In this document: positions 9,280 through 17,667 of the stretch, piece after piece
Position numbering within the stretch: the stretch's first letter is position 1
Layout of the letters: the number at the start of each line of letters is the position of its first letter
NCBI GenBank assembly: GCA_934591635.1
Contig: CAKTPI010000003.1
Coordinates: 124,001 to 188,000, forward strand
Reading direction: 5' to 3'
Length of the DNA: 64,000 nt
Origin: an uncultured Oscillospiraceae bacterium
GTDB lineage: Bacteria > Bacillota > Clostridia > Oscillospirales > Oscillospiraceae
Notes under the pieces: model-generated
Database searches by the model: none
The model's input: only the letters and a program-made list of their open reading frames with translations
Told to the model about the DNA's origin: nothing
Position numbers and translations under genes: made by a program

Positions 9280-10155
9280 TTATTTCTTGGTTCTGGGGTC
9301 GAAGGCATCGCGCAGGCCATCGCCAATGAAGTTGACAGCCATAACCGTCAGGCAAATGCAGATACCGGGAATCAGGCCCAGGTAGGGATAGGCTTGAATA
9401 TTGATTTTATTTTCGGAGATAATCGTACCCCATTCCGGCGTGGGAGAGGCAACGCCAAGACCCAAGTAACCCATGGAAGAAATACTCAGGATGGTCTGGC
9501 CCAGGCACAGGGTTGCGGATACAATAATAGGACCGATACCGTTTGGTAAAATATGTTTCAGTATTATCCGCAGAGAGCTGCAGCCATAGCACTTGGCGGC
9601 TTCAACAAACTCCACGTTGCGCAGCGTCAGGACAGAAGAACGGACAATTCGTGCAAAACGTGCCACCTGGGAGATAGCCAATGCAACAACCAGCTTCCAA
9701 ACACCATTGCCCAGTGCCGTAATGATTGCCATTGCCAGCAATGATGAGGGAACTGCCATCAGCATGTCCACAAAGCGCATGAGAATGGTATCCACCTTGC
9801 CGCCAAAGAAGCCGGCAATGCCGCCAATCAGTGCTCCAATTACGAAAGCAATGCCAATGATTGCAAACGAACACAGCAGAGAAATTCTGCCGCCGTACAG
9901 AACACGGGCGAAAAGGTCACGGCCAAATTCATCTGTACCGAAAATGTACAGTGCGTTTGGACTTGTGAAACGGTCTGATATATGCATCTTTGTGACATTT
10001 TGATAACTGCTCAGAATTGGTGCTGCCAATACCGCCAAAAACACCAGTACAAGCAGAAATACACCAAACATAGCCAGCTTATTTTTGCGAAAACGGAACA
10101 GGACAAGCTCGCCTGTGCTGTATTCAGAAAGGGATTTTTTACGACGTTTCAACAT
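9280..10155 (-). CDS. Oligopeptide/dipeptide ABC transporter permease (DppC/OppC-like), system 1
   Basis: A 291-residue inner-membrane permease with an N-terminal cytoplasmic Arg/Lys stretch, a first helix (about 30-50), the GTDEFGRDLFARVLYGGRISL motif region (broken here only by the length limit of family consensus) and an EAA loop (VEAAKCYGCSSLRIILKHILPN). It ends with FIGDGLRDAFDPRTKK, a hallmark of the DppC family. It sits between the DppB-like permease and the ATPases. Confidence 0.92.
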   Translation of the reverse strand: MLKRRKKSLSEYSTGELVLFRFRKNKLAMFGVFLLVLVFLAVLAAPILSSYQNVTKMHISDRFTSPNALYIFGTDEFGRDLFARVLYGGRISLLCSFAIIGIAFVIGALIGGIAGFFGGKVDTILMRFVDMLMAVPSSLLAMAIITALGNGVWKLVVALAISQVARFARIVRSSVLTLRNVEFVEAAKCYGCSSLRIILKHILPNGIGPIIVSATLCLGQTILSISSMGYLGLGVASPTPEWGTIISENKINIQAYPYLGLIPGICICLTVMAVNFIGDGLRDAFDPRTKK

Positions 10156-10170
10156 ATCTCTTGCCCTCCA

Positions 10171-11100
10171 TCAGGATGCCAGGTCAATTCTGGGATCAAT
10201 CACCGCGCACAGCAAGTCAACCAGCAGATTGATCACGCCAACAATCACCGTGACAAAAATAATGGTGCCCAGAACCACAGGAACATCCCGGGACTTCACA
10301 GCGTTCAGAAGCATTGTACCTACGCCGGGAATTGTAAAAATATTCTCTGTTACCACAGCACCGCCGATGGTTCCTGCAAAGCTGACGCCAATCTGGGTCA
10401 CCACAGGAATCAAGCCATTGCGCAACGCATGATGGCGAATGACCACCCGATTAGGGGCACCCTTTGCTTTGGCAGTTCGGATGTAATCCTGCCGGATCAC
10501 ATCCAGCATGCTGGTTCGGCTCATACGAATCATAGTTGCCATGGTATTTGCACCCAGAATCAGCGTGGGGAGAATCAGCGATTTTGCAGAGGTGAAACCG
10601 GAGGTAGGCAGCCAGTGCAGTGTTAAGCAGAACAAGACCTGACACATGGTGCCCAGCCAGAAGGCCGGCAGAGAAAACAGCAGCATTGCCACGAAGGAAC
10701 TGCCATAGTCCAGAAGACTATACTGTTTGATCGCAGAGCCAATGCCCAAGGGAGCACCGACACCAACGGCGAATAGCATGGCTAAAGTTGAAAGCAACAG
10801 CGTATTGGGCAGGCGGCGGGCAAAACACGCCAGCACCTGTTCGCCGTTTTTCCAGGACACACCAAAGTCCAGCCGCAGGACACCGCCCATATAGTCGATA
10901 TAACGAACCAATAGCGGCTTGTCCAGTCCCATCTCTGCTTTCTTTGCGGCGATCTGCTCTGCAGTTGCATCCTCGCCCAAAAGGGAACTTGCCAAATCGC
11001 CTGGCGCGGCAGACAAAATCAAATACAATATGAATGTGACACAAATTATAACCGGGATCAGCATCAACAGCCGTTTCCCGGCGTATTTCAACCAGGACAT
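10171..11100 (-). CDS. Oligopeptide/dipeptide ABC transporter permease (DppB/OppB-like), system 1
   Basis: A 309-residue permease opening with YAGKRLLMLIPVIICVTF, then GLDKPLLVRYIDYM and LDFGVSW, an EAA region (IRTAKAKGAPNRVVIRHHALRN) and a C-terminal DLLCAVIDPRIDL. All are standard for the DppB family. It follows the binding-protein gene and is co-directional with the rest of the importer. Confidence 0.92.
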   Translation of the reverse strand: MSWLKYAGKRLLMLIPVIICVTFILYLILSAAPGDLASSLLGEDATAEQIAAKKAEMGLDKPLLVRYIDYMGGVLRLDFGVSWKNGEQVLACFARRLPNTLLLSTLAMLFAVGVGAPLGIGSAIKQYSLLDYGSSFVAMLLFSLPAFWLGTMCQVLFCLTLHWLPTSGFTSAKSLILPTLILGANTMATMIRMSRTSMLDVIRQDYIRTAKAKGAPNRVVIRHHALRNGLIPVVTQIGVSFAGTIGGAVVTENIFTIPGVGTMLLNAVKSRDVPVVLGTIIFVTVIVGVINLLVDLLCAVIDPRIDLAS

Positions 11101-11221
11101 CTATCTTTCCTCCTTGAGAAAATGCAAGGCTATTTGTGAAAGAAGAGAAGCGGCGCGGCTTGCCACCGTTCCGCTTCCCTTCGTCACTCATTCAGTCATT
11201 CTTGAAAACAGGGGGATGGAA

Positions 11222-12733
11222 TTATTTGAAGCTCCAGTCGCCGAAGTACATATTGCCCAAGCAATGTGCCTGTACGCCTTCCATGTTGGAACGGAATGCG
11301 ATGGTGGACAGGTCATTCACCAGAGGAACATCATAGGCCTCAGCGGTCACGATATTGCAGGCCTCCACATACAGAGCCTTGCGATCCTCACCCTGAGCTG
11401 CGCGGGCCTTCAGCAGAATCTCGGAGATTTCGCCATCACGCTGGAACACACGATCTTCCCAAGGCTCTCTGTCCAGACGGTGACCAGTGTACATGCCGTC
11501 AGCATCCACCAGGGAGCACAGATTATTCAGCACGTAAGCCTCGTAGGTACGGTTCTTCCACTCGCCGGAGTAGGTGGGATAATCAGTTGCTTTAATGGTG
11601 CAGTTGATACCGACTTCCATCAGCTGAGCCTGGATGATCTTTGCAACATTCTCCAGAGCACTTCCGCTGGGAACGGAGATGGAGAAAGCCTCGCCGTTGT
11701 AGTTGGACTTTGCAAGGTATTCCTTGGCAGCCTCCACATCATAAGGAACGACTTCAACACCGTCAGCCTCAGTAACAAAGCTCAGGTAGTTGGAGCACAT
11801 ATCAACATTCAGAATTTCACTGCGGCCAGCGTAAACGCCGTCGTTGATCATCTGCTTGTCAATGCCAGCCTGGACAGCCTTACGGAAGTTGACGTCTTTG
11901 CAGGCGCCAGTCCAGTCATTCAGGTACAGGGTGATACGGCCAGTGGACAGGGTGCTGTTCCATGCTACGTCAGAATTGCCATCCAGACGGGTGCAAACAT
12001 CAATAGAGGGATTGCGTACGACGTCGTAGTCACCGTTCTGCAGGCCAAGAATCTGCGTATTGGTATCTGCAACAATCTGGATCACAATATTCTTAATAGA
12101 AGGCTTGTTGCCCCAGTAATCTTCATTAGCAGTCAGCGTGGTATGATCGCCGCTGACCCACTCAACAAACTTGTAAGGACCGGTACCAATGGGGTTCTTC
12201 AGGTACACATCATCGCCTACTTCATCGAAATAGGACTTGCAAGCAATGCCGCCCAGACGGGAAGCAACGCCATAGGGGAACGCAGCATAGGGGGTGGTCA
12301 GAGTGACCTTCACGGTGTAGTCATCAATGATTTCGCACTCTTTGAAGTTGACAAACAGAGCGGTACCGATGGGGCCTTCAAAGCCATAGTCGAAGGTGAA
12401 CTTCACGTCCTCTGCGGTCATCTCAACGCCATTATGAAACTTAACACCCTTACGCAGATGGAAGGTGTATTCCATGCCATCGTCAGATACTTCATAGCTC
12501 TCTGCCAGAGCGGGGGTCAGGGAACCGTCTGCTTCCAGACGAAGCAGGCAGTCATACACGTTGGACAAAACCAGGTTGTCCGCGCCGGAGCAGCTCTGCT
12601 TGGACTGAGCAAAGAACCGGTAGGGCTCTTCGGAGGTAGCCAAAATAGCGGTGTCCTTCTCTGCAGCGGCAGGAACTGCGCATACGGAGATCATCATCAG
12701 TGCTACCAGCAGCAATACAGCAATCTTTTTCAT
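11222..12733 (-). CDS. ABC transporter substrate-binding protein, family 5 (oligopeptide type), system 1
   Basis: A 503-residue extracytoplasmic binding protein. It has a signal peptide (MKKIAVLLLVALMMISV, then AVPAAA) and the family-5 features SYEVSDDGMEYTFHLRKGVKFHNG and NPIGTGPYKFVEW. The likely cleavage site is AAA-EK; Cys18 is preceded by Val and is not a good lipobox, so this may be released or anchored another way, unlike its counterpart at 30666-32297. It heads an operon with MurQ, AnmK and an amino-sugar kinase, so muropeptide-type ligands are plausible. Confidence 0.9.
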   Translation of the reverse strand: MKKIAVLLLVALMMISVCAVPAAAEKDTAILATSEEPYRFFAQSKQSCSGADNLVLSNVYDCLLRLEADGSLTPALAESYEVSDDGMEYTFHLRKGVKFHNGVEMTAEDVKFTFDYGFEGPIGTALFVNFKECEIIDDYTVKVTLTTPYAAFPYGVASRLGGIACKSYFDEVGDDVYLKNPIGTGPYKFVEWVSGDHTTLTANEDYWGNKPSIKNIVIQIVADTNTQILGLQNGDYDVVRNPSIDVCTRLDGNSDVAWNSTLSTGRITLYLNDWTGACKDVNFRKAVQAGIDKQMINDGVYAGRSEILNVDMCSNYLSFVTEADGVEVVPYDVEAAKEYLAKSNYNGEAFSISVPSGSALENVAKIIQAQLMEVGINCTIKATDYPTYSGEWKNRTYEAYVLNNLCSLVDADGMYTGHRLDREPWEDRVFQRDGEISEILLKARAAQGEDRKALYVEACNIVTAEAYDVPLVNDLSTIAFRSNMEGVQAHCLGNMYFGDWSFK

Positions 12734-12787
12734 AATATCCTCCTATAACATTGTTTCCTTGGCGGTCTTGCCTCCTTGGATGAATCC

Positions 12788-12852
12788 AGTCTATCACTGC
12801 GAAACGAATCTGTCAAGAATTCAATTCAAATATGAAATGTTGTTTCATATTT
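12788..12852 (-). promoter_or_regulatory. Promoter and palindromic operator of the amino-sugar/importer operon
   Basis: On the minus strand TTGACA (12816-12811) and TAGACT (12793-12788) are 17 bases apart. Twelve bases upstream of the -35 is a perfect inverted repeat, arms AAATATGAAA (12828-12837) and TTTCATATTT (12843-12852) around TGTTG. The TGAAA/TTTCA halves resemble sites of RpiR-family regulators, which often control MurNAc genes; this is an analogy. The remaining gap (12853-13051) holds the terminator of the upstream operon and no gene. Confidence 0.65.
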
Positions 12853-12984
12853 TGAGCGTTTTTGATGCCTTTTGCACGAAATATTGAAATTCGTCAATAA
12901 CATATATGGCAATATGCATAAAACTAAGGAAAGGAACTGTGCATCCTGCCCTAGATACTAAACAGCTTTCTGCATCCAATATGG

Positions 12985-13037
12985 AAAAGAAATTGAAAAT
13001 TCCTGCAGCAACTGGCAAGCCACATTGCTGCAGGAAT
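12985..13037 (-). terminator. Rho-independent terminator of the glycerate-kinase operon
   Basis: On the minus strand a perfect 13-base stem (ATTCCTGCAGCAA, 13037-13025, against its complement 13011-12999) is followed by TTTTCAATTTC. It lies 15 bases after the glycerate-kinase stop codon and separates operon B from operon C. Confidence 0.85.
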
Positions 13038-13051
13038 CCTCAAAACATTAT

Positions 13052-14290
13052 TCATCCACCGCGCTTCAGAAGCAGGCAGGTCAAATCGTTTACATTGGTC
13101 CCCGTTGGTCCTGTAATAATCAACTGTCCAATTTCTTTCAGCGCATGATAGGAATCATTATTTCGCATAATATCGTCCAGATAAAGACCTGCTGATGCTA
13201 AGCGCTCCATTGTTTGCCCGTCTACCCAGCCGCCGGCCGCGTCAGTTGGGCCATCCGTTCCATCAGAACCGACTGAGAAAATCAGGACATCCTGTATGCC
13301 TTCGATTCCCTTGGCTGCGCCCAGCACAAGCTCCTGATTTCGCCCACCTAATCCGCTGCCGGTCAAGTGAACAACGGTCTCCCCTCCCACAATAAAAGCC
13401 AATGATTTTGTGGAATCACGGTAATACTGCGCAACAGAAGCCAGGAAGCTCCCGGCTTCCCTTGCTTCACTGCAAACAGATGCGGAGAGAATTGTTGGCT
13501 CATACCCAAGTTGAGCGGCGGTATCAGCAGCCGCGGTGCACAGCTGTCGGACAGAACCGGTGACAATGCTCTGCACGTTTTCGAGCTTTTTGGGTGTTTC
13601 CTTTTCCAAAAGATCACGCGCCTGATTGCCCAGTTTCAGATGGTACTTTTCTGCAATGGAAATGGCTTGTTCGGCTGTCGTAGAATCCGGATAAGTTGGT
13701 CCAGACGCGATGGCATCCAACGGATCTCCCAAGATATCCGAAAGGACAACAGAGAATACATGAGCCGGCGCACAGAGTTTAGCAAATTTGCCACCTTTTA
13801 CTGCTGAGAAACGCTTGCGCAGTGTATTTATCTCTGTAATGTCTGCCCCGCACGCCAGAAGCTGCCGGGTAATGTCTGCCAGTTCTTCCGGTGCAATCAG
13901 CGGCTTTTCAAACAGGGCCGAGCCGCCGCCGGAAAGAAGAAACAATACTAAATCCGATTTTGAAAGTCCTGTCACAGCGTTGATTGCCGCCTGTGTTGCA
14001 CGAAACGAATTTCCGTCCGGCACCGGGTGCCCTGCCTCATAAACGACAAGATTTCCGATATCTCCCTTGGAATGCTGGTATTTTGTAATGACAACTCCCC
14101 CGGAAATCCGTTCCCTCAACTGCTGATGGGCAGCAAATGCCATTTGCCAAGCTGCCTTTCCAACGGCAATCAAAATAAGCTTGCCGCTATACTCCGGCAA
14201 TTGCCCCAATGCCTTCTCCACTGCCGCATCCGGCAAGGCAGCCTGAATAGCCGCGTTAATAATTTGTTTGGAATCGGTTAAAATGGACAT
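13052..14290 (-). CDS. Glycerate 2-kinase, type-2 family (DUF4147/MOFRL)
   Basis: A 412-residue GckA/TtuD-type glycerate kinase, producing 2-phosphoglycerate from D-glycerate and ATP. Motifs: VGKAAWQMA, GHPVPDGNS, LFLLSGGGSALFE, NTLRKRFSAVKGG (catalytic Lys region), LSDILGDPLDAIASGPT, and the MOFRL domain with GGRNQELVL and SVGSDGTDGPTDAAGG. ATG 14290 has AGGAGG at 6 bases; the adjacent ATG 14293 is too close to it. It ends an operon after the tartronate-semialdehyde-type reductase, its natural upstream step. Confidence 0.93.
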   Translation of the reverse strand: MSILTDSKQIINAAIQAALPDAAVEKALGQLPEYSGKLILIAVGKAAWQMAFAAHQQLRERISGGVVITKYQHSKGDIGNLVVYEAGHPVPDGNSFRATQAAINAVTGLSKSDLVLFLLSGGGSALFEKPLIAPEELADITRQLLACGADITEINTLRKRFSAVKGGKFAKLCAPAHVFSVVLSDILGDPLDAIASGPTYPDSTTAEQAISIAEKYHLKLGNQARDLLEKETPKKLENVQSIVTGSVRQLCTAAADTAAQLGYEPTILSASVCSEAREAGSFLASVAQYYRDSTKSLAFIVGGETVVHLTGSGLGGRNQELVLGAAKGIEGIQDVLIFSVGSDGTDGPTDAAGGWVDGQTMERLASAGLYLDDIMRNNDSYHALKEIGQLIITGPTGTNVNDLTCLLLKRGG

Positions 14291-14331
14291 CATTTGCCTC
14301 CTAGTATGCCACGGGACAGATAACGGCACTT

Positions 14332-15213
14332 TTATCTTCCCAGCTGGATACCTGTAAGATATTCATAGTACTTTGCGATGGCGCTGTGATCACAACTCCC
14401 GCAATCATGATTGTGAAGCCACTGCATGATTTCCATTACAGATGCAGTCATAGGAACCGGTGCACCGACGGAGTGAGCACAATCCAATACATTGTTTAAA
14501 TCCTTGATGTGCAAATCGATTTTGAAGCCCGGCTTATCATTTCCGGTGAGCATCATGGGAACCTTAGCGTCCATTACTGTAGAACCGGCCAAACCGCCGC
14601 GAATGGCATGAAATACCGCATCTGGATCCACCCCTGCTTTCTGAGCCAAAGTAAAGGCCTCAGCCACCGCCTGGATATTACAAGCCACTACGATCTGGTT
14701 TGCAAGTTTTGTGGTGTTGCCTGCACCTAAATCACCGCAGCAAGTGACCGAGCTGCCCATGGCGCTAAGGATATCCTTACAACGATCAAAAATTTCTTTC
14801 TTACCACCCACCATGAAACTCAGGGTACCATCAATGGCCTTGGGCTCACCACCGGATACTGGGGCGTCCAGCATTTCAATTCCCATTTCTGCTAAGGCTG
14901 CACCAATTTCCTTACTTGCAACCGGGCTGATAGAGCTGGCGTCAATGAAAATCTGGCCGGCGTGCATATACTGTGCCACGCCGTCACTGCCCAGCATAAC
15001 CTCTTTGACCTGCGGGCCATTGGGAAGCATGGTGATGATTACATCGCAATGTGCTGCCAGCTCCTGCCGGGTGCCGGGATGTGCGCCGCAGGCTGCCAAC
15101 TCATCCACGGCAGCTCTGCTTCGGTTATTCACCCACAGATCATATCCAGCTTTCAGCAAATTTTTAGCCATGGGCTTTCCCATGATTCCTAAACCAATCA
15201 TTCCAATTTTCAT
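14332..15213 (-). CDS. 2-hydroxy-3-oxopropionate (tartronate semialdehyde) reductase-like dehydrogenase
   Basis: A 293-residue beta-hydroxyacid dehydrogenase: Rossmann motif MIGLGIMGKPMAKNL, substrate loop DAPVSGGEPKA, catalytic Lys in GAGNTTKLANQ, and the C-terminal FKIDLHIKDL typical of GarR/GlxR. It would reduce tartronate semialdehyde to D-glycerate with NAD(P)H. The neighbouring glycerate kinase supports that substrate over 3-hydroxyisobutyrate, but no glyoxylate carboligase or sugar-acid aldolase is present to supply it. Confidence 0.85.
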   Translation of the reverse strand: MKIGMIGLGIMGKPMAKNLLKAGYDLWVNNRSRAAVDELAACGAHPGTRQELAAHCDVIITMLPNGPQVKEVMLGSDGVAQYMHAGQIFIDASSISPVASKEIGAALAEMGIEMLDAPVSGGEPKAIDGTLSFMVGGKKEIFDRCKDILSAMGSSVTCCGDLGAGNTTKLANQIVVACNIQAVAEAFTLAQKAGVDPDAVFHAIRGGLAGSTVMDAKVPMMLTGNDKPGFKIDLHIKDLNNVLDCAHSVGAPVPMTASVMEIMQWLHNHDCGSCDHSAIAKYYEYLTGIQLGR

Positions 15214-15227
15214 AAAAACACTCTCCT

Positions 15228-16259
15228 TTATTGATTATATGACTTTTGAATAAAAGATGCAAGATCCAGGTGCAGCGCAGTGGCTTGTGGGTACTCTCCC
15301 AACCGGTTCATAAAGCCATGGTGTACTCCCCGGTAAAGAATCAACGTCACATCTGTCTCGGATTCAGCCAGCCGCTCTGCATAAGCCCTCGCCTGCTGCG
15401 TTAAATAATCAAACTCTCCGCAGAAAAGTACAGTCTTGGGAAGACCGGCAAAATTTTTGTCCAGCAGCGGAGATGCATCCGGCGAAATATCCTCTTGGGT
15501 GTTGGATGTATACAACCTCGTTCCAGCAGTAGCATTTTTCATTGAGAGGATGCAGGACGCGATCCATTTTTCCTGCTCTGGATTTATCTCATAATCTTCC
15601 AAGGAAAAATGGTATCCCGCAATCTGTGGCTCCATTTGGCACAGCACTGGATAAATCAGCAGCTGGCTATAGATCAGGCCTGTTCGCATGTTGCGGTCTC
15701 TTCTAGTGCAAGCAGCAGCCAGATTTCCACCGGCACTGTCGCCGCTTACAAAGAAACGGTTCTTATCTGCTTCAAATCCTCCGGCGTTTCGAGAAAGCCA
15801 GCGAAGAGCTTGCCAGGCATCATCCGTTGCACAAGGGAATCGATACTCTGGTGCCAGACGGTACTCTACACTAAATACAATGCCTCCGCTGAGTTGAGCC
15901 AGAAGGCGCATAGAGTTTTTTACGGTTTTGCGGGAACCCATTCGAAACCCACCGCCGTGGAAATACACAACAGCTGGTTTTAGCGTTCCCATGCGGGATT
16001 TTAGGCAGTAAGACGTGACAGGAATGGGCTTCTCTCCCCTGGGAATCAAAAAAGATTCCTCATGAATCGGTTCCGTTGTCAAGTCCTCGTCCATCGCTTC
16101 TTTGCCTAGAGGGAGTACAGGCTTCTGCCCCTGTCGCATGGACGCTAAAGCCTCCCGGGTTAGCACGCCACGACGGCATTCTCCCGGAATACCAATTTCA
16201 ATGTAGTGAATCCCATGCTTGAACCACTCTCTGCGGGGATAATCCAAATTGCCAAACAT
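15228..16259 (-). CDS. Alpha/beta-hydrolase of the hormone-sensitive-lipase (GDXG) family
   Basis: A 343-residue esterase with VVYFHGGGFRMGS (oxyanion HGGG), the nucleophile elbow FVSGDSAGGNLAAA, CGEFDYLTQQA (catalytic Asp region) and GVHHGFMNR (catalytic His). The ATG at 16259 overlaps the stop codon of the kinase gene, showing tight coupling. It probably deacylates a small intermediate or imported ester in operon B; the natural substrate is unknown. Confidence 0.85.
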   Translation of the reverse strand: MFGNLDYPRREWFKHGIHYIEIGIPGECRRGVLTREALASMRQGQKPVLPLGKEAMDEDLTTEPIHEESFLIPRGEKPIPVTSYCLKSRMGTLKPAVVYFHGGGFRMGSRKTVKNSMRLLAQLSGGIVFSVEYRLAPEYRFPCATDDAWQALRWLSRNAGGFEADKNRFFVSGDSAGGNLAAACTRRDRNMRTGLIYSQLLIYPVLCQMEPQIAGYHFSLEDYEINPEQEKWIASCILSMKNATAGTRLYTSNTQEDISPDASPLLDKNFAGLPKTVLFCGEFDYLTQQARAYAERLAESETDVTLILYRGVHHGFMNRLGEYPQATALHLDLASFIQKSYNQ

Positions 16260-17458
16260 CACGTCACTGGCCGCACATATTCGTAAGTGCGACGGGCAAT
16301 TCCCAGTTCTTCGTTGGTGGGGATTACCAAAACCCGAACCATAGAATCCGATGCAGTCAGTTCGCCCCTTCCCTGGTGGCCAGCATTTTTCTTTTCATCT
16401 ATACGAACCCCAAGTACTGCCAGCTTTTCGCACACCATCCGGCGGAGCATGTTGGAATTCTCTCCAATTCCTGCGGTGAATACCAGGTAGTCCAAGCCCT
16501 GCAAATCCACATAAAATGCACCAATATAGTGTATGATACCGCTCACAAACACGTCGATTGCCAGCTTGGCGCGTTCGTTTCCGGCATTGGCTGCCTCCTC
16601 AATATAGCGCAGATCACTGCTGACACCGGAAATACCCAAAAGGCCTCCTTTCTTTTCAAAACCCTCATGGATTTCATCATCAGTCAATCCCTCATGCCGC
16701 AGGAATTCAAAAAGGTCACAGTCCATGTCTCCCACCCGGGCCGCATGAATCAGGCCGGATTGCAGCGACATACCAAAGCTGGTGTCGATGCTCTTCCCAT
16801 TTTCAATAGCACATACGGAGGAGGAGCCACCAAGGTGGCAGGAAATAGCCTTATAGGGTTTCCCTTCTGCCATATCATTCAGTACATCCGCAATATAACC
16901 ATGAGATGCACTGTGATAGCCCAGTCGCTGTACACCGTACTTTTCATACCACTCATAGGGGACGCCGTACAGGCGGCGGGCCAGCGGGATCTCCCGGTGG
17001 AAACCAGTCTCAAAGCATCCCAAGAAGATGGCGTCCGGCAACACTTGGCGCATTACTTCGATAGCCTGAATATAGCCGGTATTATGCAACATAGCCAATG
17101 GAAGCCATTCACGCATTCCGTCAATTACATCCTCTGTTAGCTCGTGTGTGCCGAAGTATCCTTTAGAAAGGGTAGTCTTATAGCCCACTCTCTCAATTTC
17201 GTTAACAGAATTCAGTACACCATCTTCGGTATCTGTCAGCCTTTCCAAGTACTTTTCGATTCCAAAACGATAGCTCGGGATGGATATTTTTTCTTGGAAA
17301 ATTGTTTTCCCAGTCAACAGATTTTCATACTGGAAAACCGCGTCATCCGGACTTCCCACCCGTTCCACCCTGCCTTGGGACAGCACTGTACAGGCAGGCA
17401 TGTCATATAGCTTGAATTTCAGTGAAGTGCTGCCCACATTACAAATTAATATTTTCAT
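16259..17458 (-). CDS. Acetate-kinase-family enzyme with divergent substrate site
   Basis: A 399-residue ASKHA protein with the acetokinase framework: NVGSTSLKFKLYD (7-19), FETGFH (149-154), RLGYHSASHGYIAD (178-191), HLGGSSSVCAIENGKSIDTS (208-227) and FTAGIGENS (327-335). The family's HRVVHGG segment, carrying a substrate-binding Arg, is replaced by GYKTTLSKGYFG (92-103), and GTRSGDxDP is replaced by AARVGDMD. It probably makes ATP from an acyl phosphate other than acetyl phosphate. Its place next to FdrA/DUF1116 genes, where related loci carry carbamate kinase, suggests it uses their phosphorolysis product. Confidence 0.8.
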   Translation of the reverse strand: MKILICNVGSTSLKFKLYDMPACTVLSQGRVERVGSPDDAVFQYENLLTGKTIFQEKISIPSYRFGIEKYLERLTDTEDGVLNSVNEIERVGYKTTLSKGYFGTHELTEDVIDGMREWLPLAMLHNTGYIQAIEVMRQVLPDAIFLGCFETGFHREIPLARRLYGVPYEWYEKYGVQRLGYHSASHGYIADVLNDMAEGKPYKAISCHLGGSSSVCAIENGKSIDTSFGMSLQSGLIHAARVGDMDCDLFEFLRHEGLTDDEIHEGFEKKGGLLGISGVSSDLRYIEEAANAGNERAKLAIDVFVSGIIHYIGAFYVDLQGLDYLVFTAGIGENSNMLRRMVCEKLAVLGVRIDEKKNAGHQGRGELTASDSMVRVLVIPTNEELGIARRTYEYVRPVT

Positions 17459-17484
17459 TTCGGTCTCTCCTGTTTGCTGCTCGG

Positions 17485-17667
17485 TTAAATTCCTAAAACG
17501 GACAAAATATCCTGCATCTCCTTATCACCGCCGGCAACCGGACGCCAATCCACCTGAATTACTTCAACGCCCTGCTTTTCCAGTGCCTCGCCGAACAGCC
17601 GCGGGCCAATGTTTACGACCACCAACTCCGATTCAAACAGTTGCTGAATTTTGCTGGTATCAGTCAT
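17485..17667 (-). CDS. Small FdrA-domain-like protein (60 residues)
   Basis: A short acidic protein with LVVVNIGPRLFGEALEKQGV, VIQVDWRPVAGGD and a C-terminal helix. This pattern resembles the small fdrA-domain proteins found beside FdrA and DUF1116 genes. The ATG overlaps the FdrA stop codon by 8 bases and has AAGGAGAGAG upstream, so it is a real translated gene. It could be a small subunit of the FdrA/DUF1116 complex; that is inferred from position. Confidence 0.7.
   Translation of the reverse strand: MTDTSKIQQLFESELVVVNIGPRLFGEALEKQGVEVIQVDWRPVAGGDKEMQDILSVLGI

Noticed and set aside
12906..13148. Plus-strand open frame of 80 codons
   Set aside because: It crosses a strong terminator hairpin and the 3' end of the glycerate-kinase gene.
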